Positions 8,188 to 16,883 of a DNA stretch of 64,000 nucleotides are shown here, one piece after another; position 1 is the stretch's first letter; each line of letters starts with the position of its first letter. The notes under the pieces are model-generated. The model did no database searches. It was not told the origin of the DNA and was given only the letters and a program-made list of their open reading frames with translations. The translations under genes and the position numbers were made by a program. Source of the DNA: Methanogranum sp963676045 (GTDB lineage: Archaea > Thermoplasmatota > Thermoplasmata > Methanomassiliicoccales > Methanomethylophilaceae); the NCBI GenBank assembly GCA_963676045.1, contig OY780938.1, positions 496,001 through 560,000 of the forward strand. The letters are read 5' to 3'.

Positions 8188-9303
8188 ATGATGGATTCCA
8201 AGGTATACTTCACCGATATGCATGCCGAGTTCAACGACAGTCTACTGAAGAAACTGGACAGGGTCATCAGGAAGGCTGGTCTTGAGAACATCGACATGGA
8301 AAGGAAATTAGTAGCTATAAAGCTGCATTTTGGTGAATATGGTAACCTTGCATATCTAAGGCCCAATTATGTCAAGGTCATAGGTGACCTGGTGAAGGAG
8401 AAAGGCGGAATGCCATTCATGACCGATTGCAGCACTTTGTACGTGGGCATGAGAAAGAATGGAGTAGAACACCTCAGGAACGCGGAGCTGAATGGCTTCA
8501 ACTCCGTCACCACTGGATGCCAGACCATCATAGGGGATGGCCTGAAAGGCACGGATGATCTGGAAATACCCGTCAAGAATGGAGTATATATCAAAAAAGC
8601 CAAGATCGGACATGTCGTGGCAGATGCAGACATCATCATCTCCCTCAATCATTTCAAATGCCATGAACTCACGGGCATAGGCGGTGCGATCAAGAACATC
8701 GGCATGGGATGCGCCTCTCGCAGAGGGAAGATGGAACTGCACTCCTCGGGAAAACCGAGTGTCGATCAGATAAACTGCATCGGATGCAAGAAATGCATCT
8801 CCGTATGCGCCCAGGATGCGATAGAATTTGCAAATGGCGTATCTAAGATAATCCACAGCAAGTGCGTTGGATGCGGGAGATGCATGGCCATATGCCCGTT
8901 CGATGCCATCGATGTGATCAATGACGATAATTCTGACCTGGTCAACTATAAGATAGTCGAGTATTCTAAAGCCGTTTTAGATGGGAAACCGAATTTCCAC
9001 GTATCGATAGTTACCGACGTGTCCCCGTATTGCGATTGCCATGCAGAGAACGATATGCCAATAATACCGAATCTCGGGATATTTGCCTCGATGGACCCGA
9101 TCGCCATTGATCGGGCATGCATCGACATGGCGCAGAAACAACCGATCATTCAGGGTAGCAAATTAGACATTGCTTGCAATGGGAAGAAACCTGGCGACAT
9201 CTTCGCAGTGACCAACCCGAATACACGCTGGCAATCCAACTTCGAACATGCTGAGAGAATAGGCATAGGTAAAGGGGATTATGAGCTCATTAGGGTGAAA
9301 TGA
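8188..9303 (+). CDS. DUF362 protein with two 4Fe-4S ferredoxin motifs
   Basis: 371 residues. The N-terminal 190 residues form a DUF362 domain (KLHFGEYGNLAYLRPNYV, NHFKCHELTGIGGAIKN). It is followed by a ferredoxin insert with Cys197, 200, 203, 207 and Cys226, 229, 232, 236, two complete C-x2-C-x2-C-x3-C motifs for 4Fe-4S clusters, and a C-terminal part returning to DUF362 (FASMDPIAIDRACIDMAQ). Proteins of this architecture are common in methanogens and clostridia; the reaction is unknown but electron transfer is implied. ATGATG at the start leaves a one-codon ambiguity. The TGA overlaps the ATG of the next gene. Confidence 0.9.
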   Translation: MMDSKVYFTDMHAEFNDSLLKKLDRVIRKAGLENIDMERKLVAIKLHFGEYGNLAYLRPNYVKVIGDLVKEKGGMPFMTDCSTLYVGMRKNGVEHLRNAELNGFNSVTTGCQTIIGDGLKGTDDLEIPVKNGVYIKKAKIGHVVADADIIISLNHFKCHELTGIGGAIKNIGMGCASRRGKMELHSSGKPSVDQINCIGCKKCISVCAQDAIEFANGVSKIIHSKCVGCGRCMAICPFDAIDVINDDNSDLVNYKIVEYSKAVLDGKPNFHVSIVTDVSPYCDCHAENDMPIIPNLGIFASMDPIAIDRACIDMAQKQPIIQGSKLDIACNGKKPGDIFAVTNPNTRWQSNFEHAERIGIGKGDYELIRVK

Positions 9304-9614
9304 TGCTTGAGTCGGGACTGCTCCAATCAGGAGTGCTGGAGGTTTGCATGCTACTTTGTTTTGCAGCTGCCTGGCCGGTTTCGATCAATAAGTCATGGCA
9401 TGTCCGCACCGCTAAAGGAAAAAGCCTTGCATTCATGCTTATCCTGGAAGTTGGATATCTGTTTGGCATAGCGAACAAATTCGTGACCGATCAAGTTGGT
9501 TACATTGTTTGCTTCTATGTGCTCAATATAACGCTGGTGTCCATCGATGTCATGCTTTGGTTCAGGAACCACAACTATGATGCTCTTAGGGAAGAAGGAA
9601 AGATCGTGGACTGA
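9300..9614 (+). CDS. small membrane protein, PQ-loop/SemiSWEET-like
   Basis: 104 residues with three predicted membrane segments (about 6-26, 42-62 and 68-88). The sequence AAWPVSINKSWHVRTAKGKS followed by L-A-F and then G-Y-L-F-G-I has the spacing of the PQ-loop half-transporter family (SemiSWEET-like), where W-P/x-Q and a K-S-x-x-F follow the first helix. The start overlaps the upstream stop by 4 bases (ATGATG leaves a second possible Met at 9303). A role in moving a small solute is possible but unproven. Confidence 0.6.
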   Translation: MMLESGLLQSGVLEVCMLLCFAAAWPVSINKSWHVRTAKGKSLAFMLILEVGYLFGIANKFVTDQVGYIVCFYVLNITLVSIDVMLWFRNHNYDALREEGKIVD

Positions 9615-9671
9615 GCGGAAACCCAACCAACAACGAAGATATTATAATAAATAGACGAATAAGGGAAAGAT

Positions 9672-11483
9672 ATGTCGGTTCCGAAAGATATCATCGATAG
9701 GGCCAATGACGGCGACATCAACTCGTGTTTTGAGCTGGGTCAGATATATGCATTGGGCAAAAATACGGAAATCGATGAGAATGAGGCCTTCAAATGGTAT
9801 ATGAAGGCAGCGACACTTGGACACACCCTATCTGAATATATTATCGGAAAATGCTATGAGAATGGCATCTCCGTAAAGAAAGATGTCCATGAGGCGATAA
9901 TATGGTATTCGAAGGCAGCAATGAAATCCAATCAGGATTCCATGTCCGCCCTTGAGAGGATGTTAGAGGATTCCTCGATACCCACTGACAAGAGGCTTTT
10001 CAACTACTATAGGAAAAAAGCCGAAGATGGATGCCCCAGCTCAAAATACATGCTCGGGATATTTTACAACGTGGGGATAGGTACAGATTTCAATGCCAAA
10101 GAAGCATTCAAGATGTTCTCTGAATCCTCCGAGATGGGGAACGTCGATGCCCTATACATGAAGGGCCTCTGTCTGATAAGAGGCACAGGGACAGAACGCG
10201 ACAGGGAATCTGGATTCAGATTGATATTGGAAGCAGCTGAAAAAGGCTCCATAAACGCCAAATGTGAACTTGGAAAATGCTATGAGCACGGTATCGGTGT
10301 GGAAAAAAGCTCCGCCAAGGCATTTGATACCTATATGAAAATGGCAGACAAAGGAGTTTCCATCGGACAATATCATCTCGGCAGATGCTATATGGATGGC
10401 ATATCTGTCCTATCCGATCCGATCTACGCACACAGCTGGTACTCTGTTTCTATGAATGGCAACTGCACGTACGGGGAATTCGGAATGGCCAGATGTTACA
10501 TGGGTGGCATCGGCGTCGAAAGAGATAAGAAAAAGGGATTGGAGCTTCTGCAATCAGCATCTGAAAAAGGATGCACTGATGCGATGATAATGCTTGCACA
10601 ACTCTATTTCAAAGGAAAGGCCATAAAGAAAGACGACAAGGCCTCGGCGGAATGGTTCAAAAAGGCAGCCGATCTTGGCGACCCATATGCTGAATACATG
10701 ACCGGGGAGAATTATCTGAACGGCAACGGTCTGAGGACGAATCCGTCAAAGGCCGCATATTACTACGAGAGAGCAGCGGAACACGGGAATTCAGTATCTT
10801 GCCATATGATTGGCAACATGTACCTTTCAGGCAATGGCGTGGAAAAGGATGAGGCCAAAGGATTCTCATGGTGCCTGCGTTCCATGGAAGACGGCTATAA
10901 CAAATCACAATTCATCATCGCTGAATGCTATGCTAAGGGCAAAGGGGTGAAGAGGGACCTCAGGAAGGCGTTCGAGATACATTCCACACTTGGCGAGAAA
11001 GGATATGCCAAATCACAACTCTTCGTGGCAGATTGCTACATGGAAGGCAAATCTGTCGATAAGAATGAGAAGAAGGCGTTCGAATGGTACATGAAGGGCG
11101 CGGAGAACGAGAACGTGATCTGCCAATATTTCGTAGGCTACTGTTACGCGAACGGCATAGGCACCAAACCTGATGAGCAGAAGGCCATAATATGGTATAC
11201 CCGGGCCGCTGAAAGAGGCCATACTGTCTCCAAGGAGATCGTCGAGAACTATACAGGGAGGAAAGTGGTCGTCAAAGGTGACGGCACTCCTTTCGAATCC
11301 TATATGTTCTCCGCAGAGAACGGCGACCCCGAATCCATGTTCATAATAGCTAGATATTACGAAGAGGGAATAAGCACACAGAAGAACATGCATGAAGCCA
11401 AAAGATGGTATAATAAAGCCGCGTCCATGGGACACTTCGGTGCAAAAAAGGCACTCCTACGCCTGAGAACATCCAAATCGTGA
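9672..11483 (+). CDS. Sel1-repeat protein
   Basis: 603 residues made almost wholly of Sel1-like (SLR/TPR-type) helical repeats of about 36 residues, roughly fifteen copies. The consensus seen is L/I-G-x-C-Y-x-x-G-x-G-V-x-K-D-x-x-K-A-F-x-W-Y-x-K-A-A-E-x-G. No signal peptide or membrane segment appears, so it should be a cytoplasmic protein-protein interaction scaffold. A TATA box (ATATTATAATAAATAG, 9639-9654) ends 18 bases before the ATG and is centred about 25 bases upstream, so the leader is very short or absent. Such proteins are abundant in host-associated archaea and bacteria; the partner is unknown. Confidence 0.9.
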   Translation: MSVPKDIIDRANDGDINSCFELGQIYALGKNTEIDENEAFKWYMKAATLGHTLSEYIIGKCYENGISVKKDVHEAIIWYSKAAMKSNQDSMSALERMLEDSSIPTDKRLFNYYRKKAEDGCPSSKYMLGIFYNVGIGTDFNAKEAFKMFSESSEMGNVDALYMKGLCLIRGTGTERDRESGFRLILEAAEKGSINAKCELGKCYEHGIGVEKSSAKAFDTYMKMADKGVSIGQYHLGRCYMDGISVLSDPIYAHSWYSVSMNGNCTYGEFGMARCYMGGIGVERDKKKGLELLQSASEKGCTDAMIMLAQLYFKGKAIKKDDKASAEWFKKAADLGDPYAEYMTGENYLNGNGLRTNPSKAAYYYERAAEHGNSVSCHMIGNMYLSGNGVEKDEAKGFSWCLRSMEDGYNKSQFIIAECYAKGKGVKRDLRKAFEIHSTLGEKGYAKSQLFVADCYMEGKSVDKNEKKAFEWYMKGAENENVICQYFVGYCYANGIGTKPDEQKAIIWYTRAAERGHTVSKEIVENYTGRKVVVKGDGTPFESYMFSAENGDPESMFIIARYYEEGISTQKNMHEAKRWYNKAASMGHFGAKKALLRLRTSKS

Positions 11484-11511
11484 ATATTGACCTTGGAACA
11501 AGGTAAGGGGT

Positions 11512-11628
11512 TTACTTCATCATGAAGTAGGTGATTGCCATCGCGGCTACCACCAGAATGAAGGCGATCGCAGGGAATGCGGAAACGAATTTCTCCTCCC
11601 CTGTCTTCGTCTTGATCTTATCTGCCAT
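11512..11628 (-). CDS. 38-residue single-pass membrane protein
   Basis: Begins M-A-D-K-I-K-T-K-T-G-E-E-K and continues with a 22-residue hydrophobic stretch (FPAIAFILVVAAMAITYFMM) ending in Lys. The charged N-terminus and the C-terminal helix give an N-in single-pass topology. There is no ribosome binding site, but a TATA box GTTTATATTC (complement of 11649-11658) is centred 26 bases upstream of the ATG, as expected for a leaderless mRNA. The open frame continues further upstream, but that part lies antisense to thpR and looks non-coding. Function unknown; its size and layout resemble accessory subunits of membrane complexes. Confidence 0.6.
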   Translation of the reverse strand: MADKIKTKTGEEKFVSAFPAIAFILVVAAMAITYFMMK

Positions 11629-11686
11629 GATTGAGGGGAATATCTGAATAGAATATAAACTTAGAGTATATCCCATATTCGTGGAC

Positions 11687-12232
11687 ATGCGAATATTCAT
11701 TTCTGTACCGATACCAGTGACAGATGGACTGAGGGAGATATTTAACCTCATTAAGGGGATCGACGGCATAAAGATCACCTCTACAACACAGATCCATATG
11801 ACCCTTTGCTTCATCGGCGACATGGATGAAAAGAGAATAATGGATGTCAGGGATGTCGTTGAGAGATCGTTGAAAGATTCGTACCGCTCACAGATAAACA
11901 TCAAAGGGATCGGTGCATTCCCTGACGCGAAAGATCCGAAGGTCATATGGGCAGGCATCGAATCGGACATACCGTTCAAAGAGATCTCCGATGATATCGG
12001 CAAGGAACTGGACCTTTTGAAAATAGGTCATGATCGCAAACCGTTCAAACCGCATATAACCCTTGGAAGGGCATCAGGCCACTCCGATGTCTCCTCTGTG
12101 GTGAAAGAATACGATGGCCGTTCATTTGGGGTCATTGATTGCGACCATGTGATGATCATGAAGAGCGAGCTGCTGCCATCTGGTGCAAAGCACACGCCCC
12201 TCTGTTCGATACCGCTCGGAAGATTAGACTAA
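11687..12232 (+). CDS. thpR: RNA 2',3'-cyclic phosphodiesterase (2'-5' RNA ligase family)
   Basis: 181 residues from the ATG at 11687 (a GTG two codons earlier is also open). The two catalytic H-x-T-L tetrapeptides are present: His37-Met-Thr39-Leu40 and His123-Ile-Thr125-Leu126, in the ThpR/LigT layout with N-terminal MRIFISVPIP. The family hydrolyses 2',3'-cyclic phosphates and can reversibly join tRNA halves through 2'-5' bonds. It is divergent from the 38-residue membrane protein with closely spaced promoters between them. Confidence 0.9.
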   Translation: MRIFISVPIPVTDGLREIFNLIKGIDGIKITSTTQIHMTLCFIGDMDEKRIMDVRDVVERSLKDSYRSQINIKGIGAFPDAKDPKVIWAGIESDIPFKEISDDIGKELDLLKIGHDRKPFKPHITLGRASGHSDVSSVVKEYDGRSFGVIDCDHVMIMKSELLPSGAKHTPLCSIPLGRLD

Positions 12233-12244
12233 CTGTACATTTTT

Positions 12245-12254
12245 CAATTTATAC
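12245..12254 (+). promoter_or_regulatory. TATA box of pilin-like operon
   Basis: CAATTTATAC (12245-12254) is centred about 28 bases before the ATG at 12278. It places the start site at or just before the codon, so the first gene is probably leaderless. Confidence 0.55.
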
Positions 12255-12277
12255 TCCGTTGATGGGAATCCGTATTC

Positions 12278-12745
12278 ATGAAAAGGATAAGACATCCGAA
12301 GAGATTGAATAATAACCGGAAAGGAAGCATAGAGGGCCTGCCCCTCCAATTGATGATCGTCATACTGGTAGCCACGATGGGCACCGGGATACTGCTGGGA
12401 TGGATGAATAGCATCGACACTCCCGATTCCATAGGATCGGTAGATGTGGTATCGAGCGATATCGACATGGATGGCGAATATCGTATCACCGATGGCCACA
12501 TAGAGATATTTGTTACCGACCAGGACGGAAATCCCCTTAAAGGCGCCACCGTGGTCCTGTCGGGACTCGGTGTATGCGACAAGAACGGCGGCACCGCGTA
12601 CGGGACCACTGATTCCACCGGCTACATATCGTTCAGCGACCTATCTATCACCATGAGGGGGTCCACAGTCGGTTTCATCACCGTCAACGTATCGATGTCG
12701 GATTATGGGGAGAACAATTCTGCTAGAGTAGCAGTGATAGCATGA
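12278..12745 (+). CDS. type IV prepilin-like protein with Ig-like passenger domain
   Basis: 155 residues. A basic N-terminus ends in R-K-G at 14-16, followed by SIEGLPLQLMIVILVATMG, a hydrophobic segment typical of archaeal class III signal peptides cleaved after the Gly by the PibD/FlaK peptidase. The exposed part (about 60-150) contains VTDQDGNPLKGATVVLSG and TDSTGYISFSDL, the pattern of carboxypeptidase-regulatory/Ig-like beta sandwich domains. The stop overlaps the next ATG. It shares K-G-x(2-3)-G-L-P with the next protein, so the two are related subunits of a pilus-like or pseudopilus complex (inference). Confidence 0.65.
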   Translation: MKRIRHPKRLNNNRKGSIEGLPLQLMIVILVATMGTGILLGWMNSIDTPDSIGSVDVVSSDIDMDGEYRITDGHIEIFVTDQDGNPLKGATVVLSGLGVCDKNGGTAYGTTDSTGYISFSDLSITMRGSTVGFITVNVSMSDYGENNSARVAVIA

Positions 12746-13179
12746 TCAAAGACAAGAAGGGGATAATAGGTCTGCCAATGAGATTGGCGATCGCCTTCCT
12801 GATCCTATCGATATCTGTACCTGCGATATATGGAATGGCCAACGATATCGAAGATAAGGACCATCTGATGTCAGCGACTAAGGAAGCGGAAAGAGTGTCC
12901 GAAACGATAACAAAGGCGTATTATGCCGGGATAGGCGGAAAATACGCACTTGATGTGAATATAACCTCCGAGTGCCATCTGAGCATCGGAGGAGAAGGCA
13001 CCCAATCGTACACGATAGGGATATTCCTTGATGACATTGAAAAGGGACGCATATATCTGGAAAGACCTACGGTCTGCATCTTCGGAGATGGTCTGGACAT
13101 ATACGGTTATGCAACCATCTACATCGAATGCGTTGAACTGAATGGCATCTACGGCATCGGGGTGAGTTTGGTTGATTGA
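12742..13179 (+). CDS. type IV prepilin-like protein
   Basis: 145 residues beginning M-I-K-D-K-K-G and then IIGLPMRLAIAFLILSISV, again a short basic leader, a Gly processing site at residue 7 and a hydrophobic helix. The remainder (about 30-145) is a beta-rich domain with DVNITSECHLSIGGEG and two later cysteines (CIFGDG and YIECVE) that could form a disulfide outside the cell. It overlaps the preceding stop by 4 bases (ATGA), and the next gene starts inside its 3' end. Not assignable to a named pilin. Confidence 0.6.
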   Translation: MIKDKKGIIGLPMRLAIAFLILSISVPAIYGMANDIEDKDHLMSATKEAERVSETITKAYYAGIGGKYALDVNITSECHLSIGGEGTQSYTIGIFLDDIEKGRIYLERPTVCIFGDGLDIYGYATIYIECVELNGIYGIGVSLVD

Positions 13180-13546
13180 GTTCACTTTGTCCCGCGTATC
13201 GATGATGATATGCGGAATGATCTTGCTGACCGCCATATTGGTCCCTGTCTCCAACGCATACGAATCGATGGAGGATGAGGACCTGAATGATGTATCGGAC
13301 GGCATCTCTTCCATGATGGATTCCTTTTGGGATTCCGAAGCGGAGATCATGTACCTCCGTGGATGGGAAATACTTCCGGGTCCAGAATGTGGACTCGTCT
13401 TCGATGGGAATTACGTCATATTGACGAAGGACGGGAATGAATACCGCTCCCTCATGCAGCACACATCGGAAAGATTCACGATGTCATACAACGATGTGCT
13501 GGAGATAGGACGCTTCGAGGATACGATCTGGATCGCATATCAGTGA
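13172..13546 (+). CDS. small secreted or pseudopilin-like protein
   Basis: 124 residues read from a TTG at 13172, 8 bases before the end of the upstream gene, so translation is coupled. The N-terminal 29 residues (MIEFTLSRVSMMICGMILLT, then AILVPVSNA) form a membrane-anchor or signal helix but lack the K-G processing site of its two neighbours. The acidic remainder (YESMEDEDLNDVSDGISSMM and a later beta region) is unlike known families. As third gene of the operon it is a candidate minor pilin or assembly component. Its last 7 bases overlap the convergent cysteine desulfurase gene. Confidence 0.55.
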   Translation: MIEFTLSRVSMMICGMILLTAILVPVSNAYESMEDEDLNDVSDGISSMMDSFWDSEAEIMYLRGWEILPGPECGLVFDGNYVILTKDGNEYRSLMQHTSERFTMSYNDVLEIGRFEDTIWIAYQ

Positions 13547-14748
13547 TCGCCGAACTGCTCGGAGATGCTCTTTACAGCAGTTACGAATCTTGATATGTCC
13601 TCGTCGTTGTTGTATATGTATGTGGATGCCCTCGCGCTTCCGGTGATCCCGTGTGATTCGAAGAACGGGTGCGCACAATGCATCCCCGATCTTATCATTA
13701 TGCCGTCCATGTTGTCCAGCATCATCGCTATATCATGGGACAGTAACCCTTTGATGTTGAAGGAGAATATACCGCATCTCCTGCCGGGTGCCGTAGGGCC
13801 GACTATCTCAAGTCCCTTCACATCCTCCAATCCATTGAAAATGGACCTCATAAGGCCCTTCTCATGACGAGTTATCTCATCGAATCCGATGCGATCTATG
13901 TAATTCAACGCCGCATTGGTGCCGAATATCCCCGCATAATCTTGGAGTCCGGCCTCGAAACGTTCTGGAACAGGAGCGAGGTCGACATGATCGTAAGTCG
14001 TACGTCCGACCGCGCCGCCACCGAATATCAACGGGCGCAGCTTTTCCAGACTTTCCCTCTTCCCGTATAAGACTCCCATTCCAGACGGCCCTAGCATCTT
14101 GTGTATCGACATCGCGTAGAAATCCACATCCAACCTCTTCAGGTCCACCTTCATGTGCGGCGCTGCCTGCGAACCATCTATCAATACCATGGCACCGTGA
14201 TCGTGGGCGACCTCCACGACCTCCTTCACGGGAACGACGCAACCTGTGACGTTGCTGCAATGCTGTATGGATACGAGTCTGACATCGCGGCACATCTGTT
14301 CCATGTAGGAATCCATATCGAATTCCCCATCATCCCGCGAATGGGCGATCCTCCTCTTAAGGCCGAATGAATCCGACATCACGATCCAGGGAACATTGTT
14401 GGAATTGTGTTCCGTATCCGATGTGACCACTACATCCCCTTTCTTCAATCCGACACCACACGCGACTGTGTTTATCGCCTCGGTACAATTCTTTGTGAAA
14501 ACAAAACAATCAGGATCGTCGGTCCCGAAAAACGATGATAATCTCTCCCTCGTCTCATCTATCCTAGCAGATACGACGGTGGCCATATTGTGCACACTGC
14601 GCCCTCCGCATGTTGGATATTCAGTATAATACTCCATGATAGCATCGATGACGCTATCTGGCCTCAAAGATTGACAAGCACTGTCCAGATATACGCCCTT
14701 TCCCTTCCTCATCGTTGGAAAATCATTACGGACATCGGAGATTCTCAT
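13540..14748 (-). CDS. sufS: SufS-type cysteine desulfurase
   Basis: 402 residues, class V aminotransferase fold. PLP-binding lysine is Lys217 in SIHKMLGPSG; His114 (DTEHNSN) stacks on PLP; Asp191 and Gln194 (IDGSQ) bind the ring nitrogen and oxygen. The catalytic persulfide cysteine is Cys358 in RSGMHCAHP, as in group II (SufS/CsdA) desulfurases, and S-A-R-A-S follows. It supplies sulfur from cysteine for Fe-S clusters or thio-modification. No sufBC or nifU gene lies beside it in this window. The 3' end overlaps the pilin-like operon convergently. Confidence 0.92.
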   Translation of the reverse strand: MRISDVRNDFPTMRKGKGVYLDSACQSLRPDSVIDAIMEYYTEYPTCGGRSVHNMATVVSARIDETRERLSSFFGTDDPDCFVFTKNCTEAINTVACGVGLKKGDVVVTSDTEHNSNNVPWIVMSDSFGLKRRIAHSRDDGEFDMDSYMEQMCRDVRLVSIQHCSNVTGCVVPVKEVVEVAHDHGAMVLIDGSQAAPHMKVDLKRLDVDFYAMSIHKMLGPSGMGVLYGKRESLEKLRPLIFGGGAVGRTTYDHVDLAPVPERFEAGLQDYAGIFGTNAALNYIDRIGFDEITRHEKGLMRSIFNGLEDVKGLEIVGPTAPGRRCGIFSFNIKGLLSHDIAMMLDNMDGIMIRSGMHCAHPFFESHGITGSARASTYIYNNDEDISRFVTAVKSISEQFGDH

Positions 14749-14792
14749 TATAACCTCTCATACCTTGGAAGTATTTTAATCAGTTATGTGAT

Positions 14793-15707
14793 ATGGGGGT
14801 CGTTATGACACTCGAGACCTCCATAGGAAAAATAGAATTGAAAAGACCGGGGATGGTCGCCTCAGGGATCATGGACGAGACAGGACCCTCGATGGTGCGC
14901 ATGATCGAATCTGGAGCCGGGGCAGTGGTAACCAAATCCATAGGATCGGAACCGAAGGCCGGACATGCCAATCCGTGCTTCACTGAGATAAAGAGCGGTT
15001 TCGTGAATGCGATGGGACTTCCCAATCCCGGAATAGAGTTGTTCAAGGAAGAGATGGAGATCGCGGTGAAAGCGGGACCCATAATCGGTTCCATATATGG
15101 TGCCAGCCCAGAAGAGTTCTCAAGATTGGCAGGCAAGATGGAGGATTACGGTGCAAAGGCCATAGAATTGAATCTTTCATGCCCTCATGCAAAAGGATAC
15201 GGCATGGAACTGGGCACCGATCCTGAGATAGTGAAGAAGATAGTCAAGGCCGTGAAGGATTCTGTTGAGATCCCGGTCTGGTCAAAACTAACGCCCAATA
15301 TACAATCCATAGCCAGCATAGGCCTGGCAGTACAAGACGCGGGAGGGGATGCAGTGGTCGCCATCAACACGCTGAAGGCGATGGTCATATCCCCGGAGAT
15401 GAGGAGGCCGGTGCTCAGCAATAAATTCGGAGGGCTCTCTGGTCCTGCGGTCAGAGCAGTGGGGGTGAGGGCCGTCTACGACCTTTATGCCGCGATAGAC
15501 ATACCGATAATAGGCGTGGGCGGGATATACGATGCCCATGATGCATTGCAGTACATAATGGCAGGGGCCAGCGCCTTCCAGATAGGCAGCGCCATAGCAA
15601 AGAACGGCCCCAAGGTGTTCGACCAGATAAACAAGGACCTTGAAAGGTTCATGATCGATTACGATTACAGGTCCATAAAGGAAATGGTAGGTGTTGCCAA
15701 TGAGTAA
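14793..15707 (+). CDS. pyrD: dihydroorotate dehydrogenase, catalytic subunit
   Basis: 304 residues, FMN-binding TIM barrel of class 1B DHODH. Blocks seen are KSIGSEPKAGHANPCF, NAMGLPNPG, ELNLSCPH, WSKLTPN, GGLSGPAVRAVG and GVGGIYDAHDALQYIMAGAS (FMN phosphate site). It oxidises dihydroorotate to orotate in pyrimidine synthesis, passing electrons to PyrK. The second in-frame ATG at 14805 is equally possible: a TATA-like TATTTTAAT lies near 14772-14780, which would favour the later codon. The stop overlaps the pyrK start by 8 bases. Confidence 0.93.
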   Translation: MGVVMTLETSIGKIELKRPGMVASGIMDETGPSMVRMIESGAGAVVTKSIGSEPKAGHANPCFTEIKSGFVNAMGLPNPGIELFKEEMEIAVKAGPIIGSIYGASPEEFSRLAGKMEDYGAKAIELNLSCPHAKGYGMELGTDPEIVKKIVKAVKDSVEIPVWSKLTPNIQSIASIGLAVQDAGGDAVVAINTLKAMVISPEMRRPVLSNKFGGLSGPAVRAVGVRAVYDLYAAIDIPIIGVGGIYDAHDALQYIMAGASAFQIGSAIAKNGPKVFDQINKDLERFMIDYDYRSIKEMVGVANE

Positions 15708-16464
15708 CTATGCAAAGATCGTGGGCATTAACATGGAATCCTATGACACGAAGACACTAGAATTCCAATGGGATGAGAAAGCGCAACCTGGCCAGTTCGC
15801 GATGATATGGATGCCAGGCATGGAGGAGATCCCCATGTCATTATCGAAGACAGGAAGGATCAAGAGCATAACCGTGAAGAATATCGGACCGTCCACCAAC
15901 AAGCTGCACGAACTCTCGATCGGCGACACGCTCAGGCTCAGAGGACCGTACGGCAACGGATACGACCTGAAGAAAGGAAGGAAATACCTGATCGTGGGAG
16001 GAGGTGTCGGAGTCGCATCAATCTTGCCAGCTGTCAAAGAGACGGGAGCCGACGTCATCATAGGCGCACGCACTGACAAAGATATCATCATGGATGACGT
16101 GGCCCACAAATATTCATCGAACGTTTGGATCTCCACCGATGACGGAAGCAGAGGGTTCCACGGAAATGCAGTTCAATTGATGAGAGAGAAATGCAAGGAC
16201 AACAAGTACGACTGCGTCATCGGCTGTGGACCTGAGATCATGCTTTACTATCTATACAAAGCATGTAAGGAATTGGGTATCGATTGCCAGCTATCGTTGG
16301 AGAGACACATGAAATGCGGATCTGGCGTTTGCGGATGCTGCATGATCGACGACCAACGTGTTTGCAAGGATGGCCCTGTTTTCACAATGGAACAGATCTC
16401 GAAGATGAATGATTTCGGGATGTGCAAGAGGGACGAATGCGGTCGCATCGTCAAGTTCAGATGA
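15700..16464 (+). CDS. pyrK: dihydroorotate dehydrogenase electron transfer subunit
   Basis: 254 residues from the ATG at 15700, which has GGTAGGTG 6 bases upstream; the GTG at 15691 is less likely. Ferredoxin-reductase-like FAD domain (RGPYGNGYDL near 82-90), NAD-binding loop IVGGGVGVASILP at 98-110, and the C-terminal 2Fe-2S site Cys206, Cys211, Cys214 and Cys222. It forms the PyrD-PyrK heterotetramer that uses NAD+. It overlaps pyrD upstream and the TPR gene downstream (ATGA), so all three are coupled. Confidence 0.93.
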   Translation: MSNYAKIVGINMESYDTKTLEFQWDEKAQPGQFAMIWMPGMEEIPMSLSKTGRIKSITVKNIGPSTNKLHELSIGDTLRLRGPYGNGYDLKKGRKYLIVGGGVGVASILPAVKETGADVIIGARTDKDIIMDDVAHKYSSNVWISTDDGSRGFHGNAVQLMREKCKDNKYDCVIGCGPEIMLYYLYKACKELGIDCQLSLERHMKCGSGVCGCCMIDDQRVCKDGPVFTMEQISKMNDFGMCKRDECGRIVKFR

Positions 16465-16883
16465 CCATAGATAGGCCACCTGACAGATATATTGCAATAA
16501 ACCATGGTAAGCTCAATGTGAAGGTCCCCATGAACCTGTTCAAGGGGACCGCTGGTACCTTGGATGAGGAAAGGACATCCAGATTCAAAAAGACCTTGAT
16601 GGAGAGATATCCTTGGCTGACAGAGAATTCCCTCGACGTCCTTATGAGGAAAGCTAAAGAGGAATACATAAGGACCATAGACAATGAATCGAAGGGCCGT
16701 CTCATCGCAAGGGACCTGGAAAGCAAAGGCAAGGATGAGGAAGCTATCCAACATCTGAAAAGACATCTGGAGAAGGATCCCAACGATGCAGACTCCTGGT
16801 ATGCATTGGGGGACCTCCTTTGCAAGATGGGGCGTGCTGAGGAAGGATACAAGGCGTATTCCCGCGGGCGCCAATTATTCTGA
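16461..16883 (+). CDS. small TPR-repeat protein
   Basis: 140 residues from the ATG at 16461 that overlaps the pyrK TGA. The C-terminal 60 residues hold about one and a half tetratricopeptide repeats (DEEAIQHLKRHLEKDPNDAD, then SWYALGDLLCKMGRAEEGYKAY). The N-terminal 80 residues are charged and unassigned (DRPPDRYIAINHGKLNVKVP). Coupling to pyrDK suggests co-expression, but there is no known link between TPR proteins and dihydroorotate oxidation. The 3' end overlaps the next, convergent gene. Confidence 0.7.
   Translation: MTIDRPPDRYIAINHGKLNVKVPMNLFKGTAGTLDEERTSRFKKTLMERYPWLTENSLDVLMRKAKEEYIRTIDNESKGRLIARDLESKGKDEEAIQHLKRHLEKDPNDADSWYALGDLLCKMGRAEEGYKAYSRGRQLF

Noticed and set aside
11629..12003. 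125-codon extension of the 38-residue membrane protein
   Set aside because: Antisense to thpR and upstream of the TATA box; codon use not coding-like.
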